49,071 bases of DNA from Clostridiales bacterium (lineage in GTDB: Bacteria > Bacillota > Clostridia > Christensenellales > CAG-138), in contig JAAYUE010000014.1 in NCBI GenBank assembly GCA_012517905.1, positions 1 to 49,071 of the forward strand, written 5' to 3'. The notes beneath the pieces are model-generated. The model saw only the letters and a list, made by a program, of their open reading frames with translations, was not told the origin of the DNA and did not search any database. The position numbers and the translations under genes were made by a program. Numbering within the stretch: the first letter of the stretch is position 1; the number at the start of each line of letters is the position of its first letter. This document shows, in pieces, positions 23,836-32,287 of the stretch.

Positions 23836-24701
23836 GCACGCTCCTCTTTGACCGTTTCGGACAGATAGACGCCCTCCGCGTGCCAGACTTCCTCCAGCTG
23901 CGTCAGGTGCTGATACGCCTCGTCCTTGCGCGCGTGCCCGATGGCGACGATAATGGCGTTGATCAGCGACAGCGGCGCGACGAGCGAGTCCGCAAACGAG
24001 GCCATGTCGCTTCTTGCGCAGAGCGTGAAATCCGAAATCCGCGCGACGGGCGAAGTCGGCATGTCGGTCAGGGCGATCAGCGTCGCGCCCTTTGACTTGG
24101 CGTACTTCATCGCGTCCACGGTGCGCGCGCTGTAGCGCGGAAAGCTGATGCCGAAGCAGACGTCCGTCGAGTCCACGCGCAGCATGCGTTCGTGGATATC
24201 CTGCACCGCGCCGTTGACGAACATGACGTTGTCGCAGACGTAGTCCAGATAATATGTCAGAAACTGCGCAAGCGACATCGCGCTGCGAATGCCGAGCACA
24301 TAGATGCGCCGCGCGCGCAGAATCGCGTTGATCGCGCCGTCAAAGCTCTCGTTGTCGATCATGTCGATCGTTGCGCGGATGTTGTTTATATCCGAGGAGA
24401 GCACGGTTTTCAGCACGTCCTGCTGCGGGATGTTCGCCGCAAGGCGGATACGCTGTACACTGGTCAGGCGGTGACGGATCAAATCCTGCAGCGCCTCCTG
24501 CAGCGCGGGATAGCCGTCCAGACCCAACATATAGGCAAACCGGACGACCGTGGATTCCGAAACGCCGACGCGCTCGCCAAGCTTCGCCGCCGTCATAAAC
24601 GCCGCGTCGTCATAAGAATTGAAGATGTACTCCGCGATGCGCCGTTGTCCCTTGGAAAAGGTGGAATACTGCTTTTCCATCATCGAAAACAATGCGTCCA
24701 T
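23832..24701 (-). CDS. RpiR/MurR-family regulator with SIS domain
   Basis: A 289-residue regulator. The N-terminal HTH_6 domain (about 1-80) includes FSKGQRRIAEYIF and AKLGERVGVSESTVVRFAYMLGLDGYPAL. The SIS domain (about 125-260) includes ARRIYVLGIRSAMSLAQFL and GISFPRYSARTVDAMKYAKSKGATLIALTD; it normally binds a phosphosugar. I choose the ATG at 24701 because GGAGGAAC lies about 10 nt upstream; an earlier start would overlap the surE end with no ribosome binding site. Its place between surE and cmk genes does not reveal its target sugar. Confidence 0.87.
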   Translation of the reverse strand: MDALFSMMEKQYSTFSKGQRRIAEYIFNSYDDAAFMTAAKLGERVGVSESTVVRFAYMLGLDGYPALQEALQDLIRHRLTSVQRIRLAANIPQQDVLKTVLSSDINNIRATIDMIDNESFDGAINAILRARRIYVLGIRSAMSLAQFLTYYLDYVCDNVMFVNGAVQDIHERMLRVDSTDVCFGISFPRYSARTVDAMKYAKSKGATLIALTDMPTSPVARISDFTLCARSDMASFADSLVAPLSLINAIIVAIGHARKDEAYQHLTQLEEVWHAEGVYLSETVKEERA

Positions 24702-24759
24702 TCCGCTTCGTTCCTCCCGAAAAAATATGTTGCGCGCCATCCCGGCCGCGTGTCGCATG

Positions 24760-25527
24760 CTATTGAATCCAGTTCAGATCATGGCGATCCATTTCGCGCA
24801 AATGGGAATGCTGCGTCAGATCATAGGTCAGCGGCGTGAGCGTCACATACCCTTCGCGCGCCCAGCGGTCGTCCACATCCATGCCATCCGAACAGGTCGT
24901 GCAGCCGCGCGGCGCCCAATAGTACTTCCGTCCGAACGGGTCCTCGCGCTCGACATATTTGAGCTCGTACTGTTCGACGGAAAGCGGCGTGACCTTGACG
25001 CCCCTGAGCGCCTCAAACGGCACGGCAGGCACGTTGACGTTGAGCACCATGCCAAACTGCAAAGGGTGTTTCGAGAGATACTCCACCGCGCTGGCCGCAA
25101 CGCGCGCGGCGGTTTCGACATGCTCCGCCTTGTAGGAAAGGCACGAAACCGCGACGGCCTGATAGCCGAGCAACGCCGCCTCGTGCGCCGCGGCGACCGT
25201 GCCGCTGTAGAGCACGTCCGTGCCGAGATTCGGTCCGTGATTGATGCCGGAGACCACGATCTCGGGCTCGGGAAAGAGATTTCCCAGCGCAAGGCGTACG
25301 CAGTCTACGGGCGTGCCGCTGACCGCATAGGCGGGCACATCCGGCAATCCCTGTATGCGCGTCTTCTGCGCGCGCAGCGGTTCGTTCAGCGTCATACCCC
25401 GGCTGACGGCGCTGCGCTCCCGGTCGGGCGCGGAAACAAATATCTCATGGGTTTTGCTCAGCTCTTCGGCCAGCGCGCGAAGACCGGCGGCAAACACCCC
25501 GTCGTCGTTGCTTAGAAGCAGTTTCAT
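24760..25527 (-). CDS. surE: 5'/3'-nucleotidase SurE
   Basis: A 255-residue metal-dependent phosphatase acting on nucleoside monophosphates and exopolyphosphate. The N-terminal LLSNDDGVFAAGLRAL gives the Asp-Asp metal ligands; SAPDRERSAVSRGMTL, VSGTPVDCVRLAL and VVSGINHGPNLGTDVLYSGTVAAAHEA complete the active site. GGAG precedes the ATG by 8 nt. It is the first gene of a long leftward operon with rpiR, the flavoprotein, cmk, plsC and ispH/rpsA, driven by the promoter just upstream. Confidence 0.92.
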   Translation of the reverse strand: MKLLLSNDDGVFAAGLRALAEELSKTHEIFVSAPDRERSAVSRGMTLNEPLRAQKTRIQGLPDVPAYAVSGTPVDCVRLALGNLFPEPEIVVSGINHGPNLGTDVLYSGTVAAAHEAALLGYQAVAVSCLSYKAEHVETAARVAASAVEYLSKHPLQFGMVLNVNVPAVPFEALRGVKVTPLSVEQYELKYVEREDPFGRKYYWAPRGCTTCSDGMDVDDRWAREGYVTLTPLTYDLTQHSHLREMDRHDLNWIQ

Positions 25528-25557
25528 GCAGGAACTCCGTCAAGTAATAGTAAAAAT

Positions 25558-25586
25558 ATTGTAACATACCGCGCGTATGAATGCAA
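25558..25586 (-). promoter_or_regulatory. surE operon promoter
   Basis: Reading leftward: TTGCAT (25586-25581), 17 bp, and TACAAT (25563-25558). Its -35 box overlaps the T-run of the preceding terminator. Confidence 0.7.
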
Positions 25587-25628
25587 AAAAAGAATAATGT
25601 GCAGGAGAAGACAAATTCCCCTGCACAT
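25584..25628 (-). terminator. Terminator of the udk operon
   Basis: ATGTGCAGGAGAA (25597-25609) pairs with TTCCCCTGCACAT (25616-25628), one mismatch, over a 6-nt loop. Leftward it leads to a run of seven T. Confidence 0.75.
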
Positions 25629-25672
25629 GAGGATTCACCGTTGAGCTGTTTTCGCCGCGTGCGCCGCGCGAT

Positions 25673-26137
25673 TCAGTCGAGCGGCTGGGCCGAGATAGAC
25701 TCGATGCTGAGCCCGTTTACGCCGTCCACATAGCCATAGCTGAAGATGGTAAAGACCGTTGCAGCCTGGATGACGACGATCGCCAGCAGCGCAAAAAACC
25801 ATGTCCCGCGCGGGAATCGCCTGCGCCCGCGAAACGCGCGGTACAAAAGGCGGTTGAGGAGTATCGTCAAAATCACCGGCGAGAAGAACAGCAGCAGCTG
25901 AAGCGCGCTCTCAAGGATGACCTGCAGCGTGCCGCTCTTCAGAATCGACCAGTCGAACGCAAGCGCGAATCCGAGCATATACAGCGCGTAGACCGCAAGC
26001 AGCACGTTGAGTACGATCAGCGTGATAAAGTATGCGATCACCCTACCCGCGCCGCAGCGGGACGCGTCGCGCGGGCCATGCGCATGGCGGCCGCCGTGTT
26101 CCGGAGGCGCCAGCGGATGAAAGTCTCTGTGTTCCAT
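25673..26137 (-). CDS. Small membrane protein with His-rich N-terminus, family not recognised
   Basis: A 154-residue protein that I do not recognise. The first 30 residues carry five His (HRDFHP, PEHGGRHAHGP) and could bind metal, which is inference only. Three hydrophobic segments follow at about 33-60, 72-95 and 112-134. A basic loop (AFRGRRRFPRG, about 101-111) lies between the second and third, suggesting that it faces the cytoplasm. AAAGGAATT precedes the ATG. It follows udk by 39 bp and shares its promoter, and a terminator follows. The G+C-rich codon use matches its neighbours, so it is not recently acquired. Confidence 0.7.
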   Translation of the reverse strand: MEHRDFHPLAPPEHGGRHAHGPRDASRCGAGRVIAYFITLIVLNVLLAVYALYMLGFALAFDWSILKSGTLQVILESALQLLLFFSPVILTILLNRLLYRAFRGRRRFPRGTWFFALLAIVVIQAATVFTIFSYGYVDGVNGLSIESISAQPLD

Positions 26138-26176
26138 AGCGTAATTCCTTTCCTGTACGGCGCTGCGCGGTTTTTG

Positions 26177-26860
26177 TTACTCTTCCGGCTCCAGTTCGTC
26201 CAGAGGCGGCGGCGTTTCCGCCGGCCGCTGCTCCGGTTCCTCAAACCGCTCTGCGAGCACCTTGGTGGTCAGATAGGCGGAGATGGCGTCGATCGCCATC
26301 TTGTTCTTGCCGCCGCGCATGACCGCAAAATCCGCGTCGTTGATGTAGTTTGCGATGTATTTTTCATACACCGGCTTGACCGTCTCCATGTATTGTTCGG
26401 CGATGTTGTCGATTGAGCGGCCGCGCGCCTTGATGTCCCGCTTGATGCGCCGAAGCAGGCACACGTCCACGTCCACATGCAAATACACCTTGAGCGCCAT
26501 GCGCTCGCAGAGGCGCTTGTCGTAAAACATGTGGATGCCCTCGAGCACGAGCACCTCCGGCGGCGGAATCAACACCTCCGGCGTATCCGCGCGAAGGTAG
26601 TTGACATAGTCGTACCCTTTCGTGGTGATCGGCTGCCCGCTTTCAAGCTGTTCGATATCGCGCAGCAGCTCGTCGAAATCGAAGATCTCCGGCTCATCGT
26701 AGTTGAGCTTGATCCGCTCGGAAAACGGCATATCCGGAAAATTTCGATAGTAGCAGTCCTGCCCGATGATGGTGCAGCTGCACGCCAGCGAGTCCTTGAT
26801 GCGCCTGGCGAGCGTGCTCTTTCCGCTGCCGCTCGCGCCGCAGATGCCGACGATGATCAT
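26177..26860 (-). CDS. udk: Uridine kinase-like nucleoside kinase
   Basis: A 227-residue P-loop kinase of the uridine/phosphoribulokinase group. The P-loop is GICGASGSGKSTLARRI (about 5-21). QDCYYRNFPDMPFSERIKLNYDEPEIFDFDEL matches the substrate loop, where uridine kinases have D-x-Y-Y and NYDHPD/E-A-F/I-D. VLVLEGIHMFYDKRLCERM is the Walker B region, and RRIKRDIKARGRSI is the lid. The last 30 residues are Pro/Glu-rich and extra. The ATG at 26860 follows TTGGAG by 8 nt; a GTG three codons earlier is less well placed. It probably salvages uridine and cytidine. Confidence 0.85.
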   Translation of the reverse strand: MIIVGICGASGSGKSTLARRIKDSLACSCTIIGQDCYYRNFPDMPFSERIKLNYDEPEIFDFDELLRDIEQLESGQPITTKGYDYVNYLRADTPEVLIPPPEVLVLEGIHMFYDKRLCERMALKVYLHVDVDVCLLRRIKRDIKARGRSIDNIAEQYMETVKPVYEKYIANYINDADFAVMRGGKNKMAIDAISAYLTTKVLAERFEEPEQRPAETPPPLDELEPEE

Positions 26861-26895
26861 GGCAATCACTCCAATGATAAAGTGGGGCTAAGCAA

Positions 26896-26949
26896 AATCA
26901 AATTCGCTTGATTTGTGTCAGTGTACCATGAAACGGGGGACGTTGGCAA
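26896..26949 (-). promoter_or_regulatory. udk promoter and inverted repeat
   Basis: Reading leftward: TTGCCA (26949-26944), 17 bp, and TACACT (26926-26921), with TGG giving an extended -10. Just downstream is an inverted repeat, AAATCAA and TTGATTT, 6 bp apart (26896-26915), in operator position. Confidence 0.55.
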
Positions 26950-26994
26950 TGCATGGGAAGCGGTTATTGGGAAAGCTGGGCAATTGAGCGCATG

Positions 26995-27068
26995 AAAAAA
27001 CCAGCCCGGAGATTCGGGCTGGTTGATAAGGAACAAATCCCTTATTTGATTTCGCAGGTTGCTCCCAC
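26995..27068. repeat. Outer copy of 74-bp direct repeat (rplL tail and terminator)
   Basis: Identical in all 74 bases to 27099-27172. It contains the last eight sense codons of rplL in dead form, the stop codon and a complete terminator hairpin (26999-27024). Confidence 0.95.
26999..27024 (-). terminator. Second, duplicated rplL terminator
   Basis: AACCAGCCCG pairs with CGGGCTGGTT over a 6-nt loop, followed leftward by TTTT. It is an exact copy of the one at 27103-27128. Confidence 0.8.
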
Positions 27069-27098
27069 ACCGTCATTTTAACCGGAAATGTGCGTAAC

Positions 27099-27145
27099 AA
27101 AAAACCAGCCCGGAGATTCGGGCTGGTTGATAAGGAACAAATCCC

Positions 27146-27172
<27 letters not shown>
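27099..27172. repeat. Inner copy of 74-bp direct repeat (functional rplL end)
   Basis: Covers the true 3' end of rplL, its stop at 27146 and the first terminator. The repeat period is 104 bp, with 30 bp of unrelated sequence between copies. Confidence 0.95.
27103..27128 (-). terminator. First rplL terminator
   Basis: AACCAGCCCG and CGGGCTGGTT stem, 6-nt loop, T-run leftward. Confidence 0.85.
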
Positions 27173-27520
<348 letters not shown>

Positions 27521-27582
27521 AATTTCCTCCATACATTTTTATTGCGGAAGTCCCGCATATTTGTCGTTGTTGTTCGTGCGGG

Positions 27583-28092
27583 TTACGCTTCCGCTCCGCC
27601 CTGCTTCTTGACGATCTCGTTGAGCACGATTGCGAACTTGGAAATCGGGGTCATCATGGAACCAAGCATCCTTGCAATCAGCACCTCGCGGCTCGGCAGA
27701 TCGGCGATTGCCTCCACCTGCGTTGCGTTGAGAACGCTCTTTTCGACGATACCGCCTTTGAATTCGCACTTCTTCGCCTTCTTGATGAACGCCTTGAGGA
27801 TGCGAGCCGGGGCGGCGACGTCGTCATAACCAAACGCGAATGCGCTGGGGCCTTTGAGCATTTCCGCTTCTTTGGCGTCGATGCCGGCGACCTCGCAGGC
27901 GCGCTCCACGATGTGGTTTTTGATGACCACATACTCTACGCCGTTTTTGCGCATCTCTGCGCGCAGCTCGGTGTCCTCCGCAACGGTGATGCCGCGGTAG
28001 TCGAACACGACGATGCTCTGCGCCTTTGCGATCTTCTCGGCGACGAGAGAAACCTGTTCCGCTTTGCGTTCGATATTCTGAACGTTTGCCAT
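27583..28092 (-). CDS. rplJ: Ribosomal protein L10
   Basis: The 169-residue base of the stalk, holding L7/L12 dimers on the 50S subunit. Typical blocks are FDYRGITVAEDTELRAEMRKNGVEYVVIKNHI, LKGPSAFAFGYDDVAAPARILKAF, and the C-terminal helix LGSMMTPISKFAIVLNEIVKKQ that binds L12. GGAGGTG precedes the ATG. An L10-type leader with a terminator-like hairpin precedes the gene, so L10 (with L12) probably represses its own translation or transcription. Confidence 0.96.
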   Translation of the reverse strand: MANVQNIERKAEQVSLVAEKIAKAQSIVVFDYRGITVAEDTELRAEMRKNGVEYVVIKNHIVERACEVAGIDAKEAEMLKGPSAFAFGYDDVAAPARILKAFIKKAKKCEFKGGIVEKSVLNATQVEAIADLPSREVLIARMLGSMMTPISKFAIVLNEIVKKQGGAEA

Positions 28093-28258
28093 CTTACTGT
28101 TTCACCTCCTTGTATCTGCTAACCAGAAAAATAAAAATCCTTCCGCCCAGAACAAGACGGAAGGATGGCATACAAACAAATCAGGGTTTTGTACGCATCA
28201 CCTCGGCAGGACTTGCGCGGTTTCCCGCTGCCGGCTGTCTTGGGCGATTTTGTTACCG
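28093..28258 (-). ncRNA. Ribosomal protein L10 leader
   Basis: A leader of about 165 nt from the promoter to rplJ. It has the L10-leader look: AAGACAGCCGGCAGCGG followed by GTCCTGCCGAGGTG, where L10 would bind. Then comes a terminator-like hairpin before the ribosome binding site. In other bacteria such leaders let L10(L12) limit its own expression. The match is by eye; the Rfam L10_leader covariance model was not run. Confidence 0.7.
28128..28166 (-). terminator. Attenuator-like hairpin in the L10 leader
   Basis: ATCCTTCCG and CGGAAGGAT form a 9-bp stem (28166-28137) followed leftward by TTTTATTT. It lies upstream of rplJ, so it would act as an attenuator. Confidence 0.75.
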
Positions 28259-28264
28259 GAGAGA

Positions 28265-28293
28265 ATATTACCATACGCAAACGCGTTTGTCAA
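28265..28293 (-). promoter_or_regulatory. rplJ-rplL promoter
   Basis: Reading leftward: consensus TTGACA (28293-28288), 17 bp, and TAATAT (28270-28265). Confidence 0.8.
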
Positions 28294-28362
28294 CAACTGT
28301 CCGGTAACGGATTATTCGCCCGGGAAGGCCGGCTAAGGCCCTCCCGAGACGATCGATCGAAC

Positions 28363-29052
28363 TTAGAATCTGAGGGTGTTGAACTTGATGCCCGGGCCCA
28401 TCGTGGCGCTGATAACAACGCTCTTGAGATAGGTGCCCTTTGCCGCGGACGGCTTTGCCTTGACGATCGCGTCCATCAGCGTGGTGAGGTTCTCCTCCAG
28501 CTTATCCGGGCCGAAGGAAGCCTTGCCGATCGGGCAGTGCACGATGCTGGTCTTGTCGACGCGGTACTCCACCTTACCGGCTTTGATGTCGGCGACGGCT
28601 TTGGCGACGTCCATGGTGACCGTGCCGGACTTCGGGTTCGGCATGAGGCCTTTCGGGCCGAGCACGCGGCCGATGCGGCCAACGACGCCCATCATATCCG
28701 GCGTTGCGACGCAGACGTCGAAGTCAAACCAGTTCTCGGTCTGAATCTTCTTGACAAGGTCTTCGTCGCCAACATAGTCGGCGCCGGCTTCCTGCGCTTC
28801 GCGGGCCTTGTCGGCCTTGGCGAACACGAGGACGCGGACCTTTTTGCCCGTGCCGTGCGGCAGGACGACCGCGCCGCGGACCTGCTGGTCTGCATGGCGG
28901 GGGTCGACGCCGAGGCGGACGGAGGCTTCGATGGTTTCGTCAAACTTCGCCTTGGCGGTGGTCAGAACGAGATCGAGCCCTTCGCGAACATCGTAGAGCT
29001 TCTGCGCTTCGATGCTGTTCTTGCTTTCGGTATATTTCTTGCCGTGTTTCAT
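28363..29052 (-). CDS. rplA: Ribosomal protein L1
   Basis: A 229-residue L1, which binds 23S rRNA at the E-site stalk. [35 protein letters not shown] and [10 protein letters not shown] are the family signatures. GAGGAGGAACG precedes the ATG, and rplK lies 14 bp upstream. After its stop, a 10-bp hairpin near 28320-28345 separates it from the rplJ promoter but has no T-run. Confidence 0.96.
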   Translation of the reverse strand: MKHGKKYTESKNSIEAQKLYDVREGLDLVLTTAKAKFDETIEASVRLGVDPRHADQQVRGAVVLPHGTGKKVRVLVFAKADKAREAQEAGADYVGDEDLVKKIQTENWFDFDVCVATPDMMGVVGRIGRVLGPKGLMPNPKSGTVTMDVAKAVADIKAGKVEYRVDKTSIVHCPIGKASFGPDKLEENLTTLMDAIVKAKPSAAKGTYLKSVVISATMGPGIKFNTLRF

Positions 29053-29066
29053 ACTCTCGTTCCTCC

Positions 29067-29492
29067 TCAGTCTCCGACGATGACGCCCATGCTGCGGGCG
29101 GTGCCCGCGATCATGGACATGGCCGTTTCCACGCTGCCCGCGTTGAGGTCGGGCATTTTCAGCTCGGCGATCTCGCGGATCTGCGCCTTGGAGATGGTGG
29201 CGACCTTGGTCTTGTTCGGCACGCCGGACGCGGTCTCGATGCCGCAGGCCTTCTTGATCAGAACGGCCGCGGGAGGCGTCTTGGTGATGAACGAGAACGA
29301 GCGGTCCTGATAGACCGTGATGACGACCGGGATGATGAGCCCGGCGGACTTCTGCGTGCGCTCATTGAACTCTTTGCAGAACCCCATGATGTTTACGCCC
29401 TGCTGGCCCAGCGCTGGGCCGACCGGCGGCGCGGGCGTCGCTTTGCCCGCAGGAATTTGCAGCTTTACATAGCCTTGGATTTTCTTTGCCAT
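29067..29492 (-). CDS. rplK: Ribosomal protein L11
   Basis: A 141-residue L11 at the GTPase-associated centre. [37 protein letters not shown] is the N-terminal domain. [14 protein letters not shown] and the C-terminal RNA-binding helix [13 protein letters not shown] are also seen. GGAGG precedes the ATG. It lies about 120 bp downstream of nusG; that gap has a small GCCGCAT/ATGCGGC hairpin (29589-29605) without a T-run. Confidence 0.96.
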   Translation of the reverse strand: MAKKIQGYVKLQIPAGKATPAPPVGPALGQQGVNIMGFCKEFNERTQKSAGLIIPVVITVYQDRSFSFITKTPPAAVLIKKACGIETASGVPNKTKVATISKAQIREIAELKMPDLNAGSVETAMSMIAGTARSMGVIVGD

Positions 29493-29614
29493 TGCAGTTC
29501 CCTCCGTTTAAAAATGGTTGTGGTCAGCGGGGTGCCTCCCCCTCCCACGCTCTATAGACGCATGGATGCGTTACAGACAACTTGATTCGCCGCATGCGAT
29601 GCGGCAAGGCTTTT

Positions 29615-30196
29615 TTACAGCCTCTGAACCTGCACGAAGTCCAGTTCGACGGGCGTTTCGCGCCCGAACATGGACACCGTGAGCTTGATCTTCTGGCGCT
29701 CGGCGTCCAGCGCCTCGACGCGGCCGGTGAAGTTTTCCAGCGGACCGGAGACGACGCGGACGGTTTCGCCAACCTCGATATTGAGCACGATCGGAATCCG
29801 CTCGACGCCCATGGGGGTGACTTCCTCGTCCGAGAGCGGCACGGGCTTGCTGCCCGGGCCGACGAACCCCGTTACGCCGCGGGTATTGCGAACGACGTAC
29901 CACGCGCGCGGGTTCATGACGAGATCGACGGATTTTCCGCCGCCCTGCTCCGCGGGACGCTCTTTTTCGACCACGTCCACGAGCATTTTCACCATGACAT
30001 AACCGGGAAATACTTTTCTCTGGGTGACCTTGCGTTTTCCGTTGGGCAAAATCTCGATGGTTTCCTCCGTGGGGTATTTCACCTCTAGGATGATATCCTG
30101 AAGCCCTGCGTTTTCCACGGATTTTTCAAGGTCTTCCTTGACCTTGTTCTCATACCCCGAGTAGGTATGAACCACGTACCATTTTGCTTCCTGCAC
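29615..30196 (-). CDS. nusG: Transcription factor NusG
   Basis: A 193-residue NusG that binds RNA polymerase and affects pausing, termination and coupling to ribosomes. The N-terminal domain has AKWYVVHTYSGYENKVKEDLEK and FPGYVMVKML; the C-terminal KOW domain is VGETVRVVSGPLENFTGRVEALD. I prefer the GTG at 30196, 8 nt after AAGGAG; the TTG two codons earlier (30202) would be only 2 nt from that site. It follows secE by 12 bp. Confidence 0.94.
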   Translation of the reverse strand: MQEAKWYVVHTYSGYENKVKEDLEKSVENAGLQDIILEVKYPTEETIEILPNGKRKVTQRKVFPGYVMVKMLVDVVEKERPAEQGGGKSVDLVMNPRAWYVVRNTRGVTGFVGPGSKPVPLSDEEVTPMGVERIPIVLNIEVGETVRVVSGPLENFTGRVEALDAERQKIKLTVSMFGRETPVELDFVQVQRL

Positions 30197-30208
30197 GCTC
30201 AAAACTCC

Positions 30209-30859
30209 TTACCCGATGTTGATGTTGCTCAGCGCGCCGAAACCGCTCGAAAAGACGAGGTCAAGAACGTAGATGATCAGCGCCATGCCAAGCACGAAGA
30301 CGAGAACCGCCAGCGTATGGCTGAAGAGCTCCTTGCCGGAGAGCCAGGTGAGTTTTTTCACTTCGCCGAACATCTCGCGCAGAAAACGGACCAGGCCGAC
30401 GTCGTACATGCCGTCCACCGCAATGATGAACAGCAGCGAAAGCACGACGGCGACGATGCCGGAAACCAGCGCGACGACGCCCATCTTGGTCGTTGCGGTC
30501 AGGATGATGATGGCGTAGACGAGCGCGAGCGAGCCGAGCGTCATGAGCGTCTTGCCCTTGCGCCTGAGCAGGGCCATCACGCCGGAGATGACGATGAGCA
30601 GCCCGAGCAGCGCGCTTGCCACCTTCAGCCCGGTCGAGAGCAGATACGCCTCGTCGGGCGTGACCATCTGCATGATGTTGTACGCGGCGAGGAAAAGCCC
30701 GCCTGCCGTAAAGAGGATGCTGATGGGAACAAGAAACTTCTTGGAGTTTGCGCTCCAGAACGGCTTCTTATGCGCGCTGCGCGCATGCGGATCGGCCTTG
30801 ACGGCCTTCTTGTCCGCGCTCTTAACATCCTGATTCGGTTTGCTGAGATTCTGTGCCAT
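30209..30859 (-). CDS. secE: SecE with an extra N-terminal membrane domain
   Basis: The last 65 residues (about 152-216) are SecE, the small essential subunit of the SecYEG protein channel: the amphipathic RFLREMFGEVKKLTWLSGKEL helix and one membrane span (about 187-208). Bacterial SecE outside the enterics is usually 60-70 residues. Here 150 residues come first: a Lys-rich start (about 1-40) and four more hydrophobic segments at about 43-63, 74-97, 106-124 and 128-148. The ATG follows AGAGGAACG. Its position between rpmG and nusG is standard, so the identity of the SecE part is firm; the role of the added spans is unknown. Confidence 0.9.
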   Translation of the reverse strand: MAQNLSKPNQDVKSADKKAVKADPHARSAHKKPFWSANSKKFLVPISILFTAGGLFLAAYNIMQMVTPDEAYLLSTGLKVASALLGLLIVISGVMALLRRKGKTLMTLGSLALVYAIIILTATTKMGVVALVSGIVAVVLSLLFIIAVDGMYDVGLVRFLREMFGEVKKLTWLSGKELFSHTLAVLVFVLGMALIIYVLDLVFSSGFGALSNINIG

Positions 30860-30883
30860 ATCGTTCCTCTTTCGTCGCGTCCG

Positions 30884-31045
30884 TTACTTGGATTCGCGAT
30901 GCGTGGTGTGCTTGCGGCAGAAACGGCAATACTTGCTGAACTCGAGCCTTTCGGGGTCGTTTTTCTTATTCTTGTAGGTGTTGTAATTCCTCTGCTTGCA
31001 CTCCGTGCAGGCCAGGGTGATCTTTACTCGTGCATCTGCTGCCAT
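30884..31045 (-). CDS. rpmG: Ribosomal protein L33, zinc-binding form
   Basis: A 53-residue L33 with two Cys pairs (CTECKQRNY and YCRFCRKH), the zinc-containing type that can be replaced under zinc shortage in some bacteria. [22 protein letters not shown] is typical. GGAGGGTTTCACC precedes the ATG at 31045; the longer frame upstream runs through the leader hairpin and is not used. It is the first gene of the operon rpmG-secE-nusG-rplK-rplA. Confidence 0.95.
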   Translation of the reverse strand: MAADARVKITLACTECKQRNYNTYKNKKNDPERLEFSKYCRFCRKHTTHRESK

Positions 31046-31110
31046 GGTGAAACCCTCCGTTAATTCGGTCAAAACATCATAAAGCGAGCCCCTTTGCGGG
31101 GCACCTTCAA

Positions 31111-31139
31111 AAGATACCATAACAAAGGGGCCGTGTCAA
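31111..31139 (-). promoter_or_regulatory. rpmG-secE-nusG operon promoter
   Basis: Reading leftward: consensus TTGACA (31139-31134), 17 bp, and TATCTT (31116-31111). The leader carries a GCCCC/GGGGC hairpin near 31087-31102. Confidence 0.75.
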
Positions 31140-31237
31140 TCAAATCTTTCTGGTTTTCTATGTTTTTCAGCGGTTTTTCTTTATTCAGTCTGCCGTTGAT
31201 CTCAACGCAGGGACAGGCGGTCGTTTTTTTTGCGCCG

Positions 31238-32239
31238 TCATCCTGCATGCTGGAGCAGAATCTCCGCTCTGCCGACCAGATCCATATGCACAGCCGACTC
31301 GTTTTTTCCGCCGAACATCGTGTTAGCGCCCATGGCGATATGAAACGTATCCTGCGCCTTTTCGTCCAGCGCGATATAGCCGCAGAGAGACTTGATGCTG
31401 GGGTTGATGCCAAAGCCGAGTTCGCCAATCGTTTTGTCGGCCTGTGATAATTTTGCCAGCTGCTCGTCGAACCGCGAATCACCGCTTTTTTCGATCACGC
31501 CGTTTTGAATGCGCAGCACGATCTTTTCATAGACGCCAAGTTCTTCGGCAAAGAGTTTTTCAAAATACACTTCGCCGTTGGTGCGCTCTTCAACAGGCGC
31601 AATGTATACTTCGCCGCAAGGCATGTCTCCATCCCCGGCGTCTACGTGCCAGGTTCTGCCCTCCAAACTTAAGTTCAGCCGGCAGTCGCATCCTGTGCGC
31701 AGCGTAACGGACGTCGAGCGGGCCAGCTCGTCCGCGCGTTCAAGGCCCGTTTTTCGGATCTCGTCATAGTCCACGTCGTATGCCGCCAGCATGCGTTCGC
31801 GAAACTCCTGCGGCAAAAGCCCGCTTTCAATGGCGTTTTCCTCGCTCGGCAGCCGAATCTGCGAAAATCGCTTTGCGCTCATCAGCGCGCGAAACAGGGA
31901 CGCCATATACTGCCGGTACAATCCCAACTGCGCTTCTTCAAGCTGTCGATCCAAAACGACCGGCCGATGGTTGAATACGTCGATGACGCCGTCCAGATTT
32001 TTAAAGCGCTCGAAATACGCATCCGAATCAGGTTGCCGCGTCAGCGCGGAGAACCTTTCGTAGTTTCCCTTTCGAGACTGCTGCAGCTCGAGCGGCGTCG
32101 CCCCGAGCCCCGCAACGGCGGACGCGAAATCGTGCATCAGCCCGACATCCGCATCCTCGCCCCAGAAATGGATGAGGATGGTTTCGCCCGCCTGAACGCC
32201 GGTCGCCTTCACGATCTTGTCAATCAGAGCCCTTTGCAT
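31238..32239 (-). CDS. M29-like metallo-aminopeptidase
   Basis: A 333-residue protein related to the M29 aminopeptidases, which remove N-terminal residues with two metal ions. Ligand-bearing blocks are MPCGEVYIAP, ELGFGINP and, at the end, HIAMGANTMFGG with AVHMDLV (the His and the His-x-Asp pair). The Tyr usually found a few residues after the first His is not seen (ANTMFG), so activity may differ. It is somewhat short (the family is about 370-410). AAGGAGTG precedes the ATG. It follows pmbA by 48 bp and is probably co-transcribed with tldD and pmbA, suggesting that it trims peptides they release. Confidence 0.75.
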   Translation of the reverse strand: MQRALIDKIVKATGVQAGETILIHFWGEDADVGLMHDFASAVAGLGATPLELQQSRKGNYERFSALTRQPDSDAYFERFKNLDGVIDVFNHRPVVLDRQLEEAQLGLYRQYMASLFRALMSAKRFSQIRLPSEENAIESGLLPQEFRERMLAAYDVDYDEIRKTGLERADELARSTSVTLRTGCDCRLNLSLEGRTWHVDAGDGDMPCGEVYIAPVEERTNGEVYFEKLFAEELGVYEKIVLRIQNGVIEKSGDSRFDEQLAKLSQADKTIGELGFGINPSIKSLCGYIALDEKAQDTFHIAMGANTMFGGKNESAVHMDLVGRAEILLQHAG

Positions 32240-32287
32240 GGCGAATCACTCCTTCCCTATGACGAGGCGGGTCGGCTGTTCGGCCGA

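Noticed and set aside
29493..29614. Terminator between nusG and rplK
   Set aside because: The GCCGCAT/ATGCGGC hairpin there has no T-run, and the order nusG-rplK is normally one transcript.
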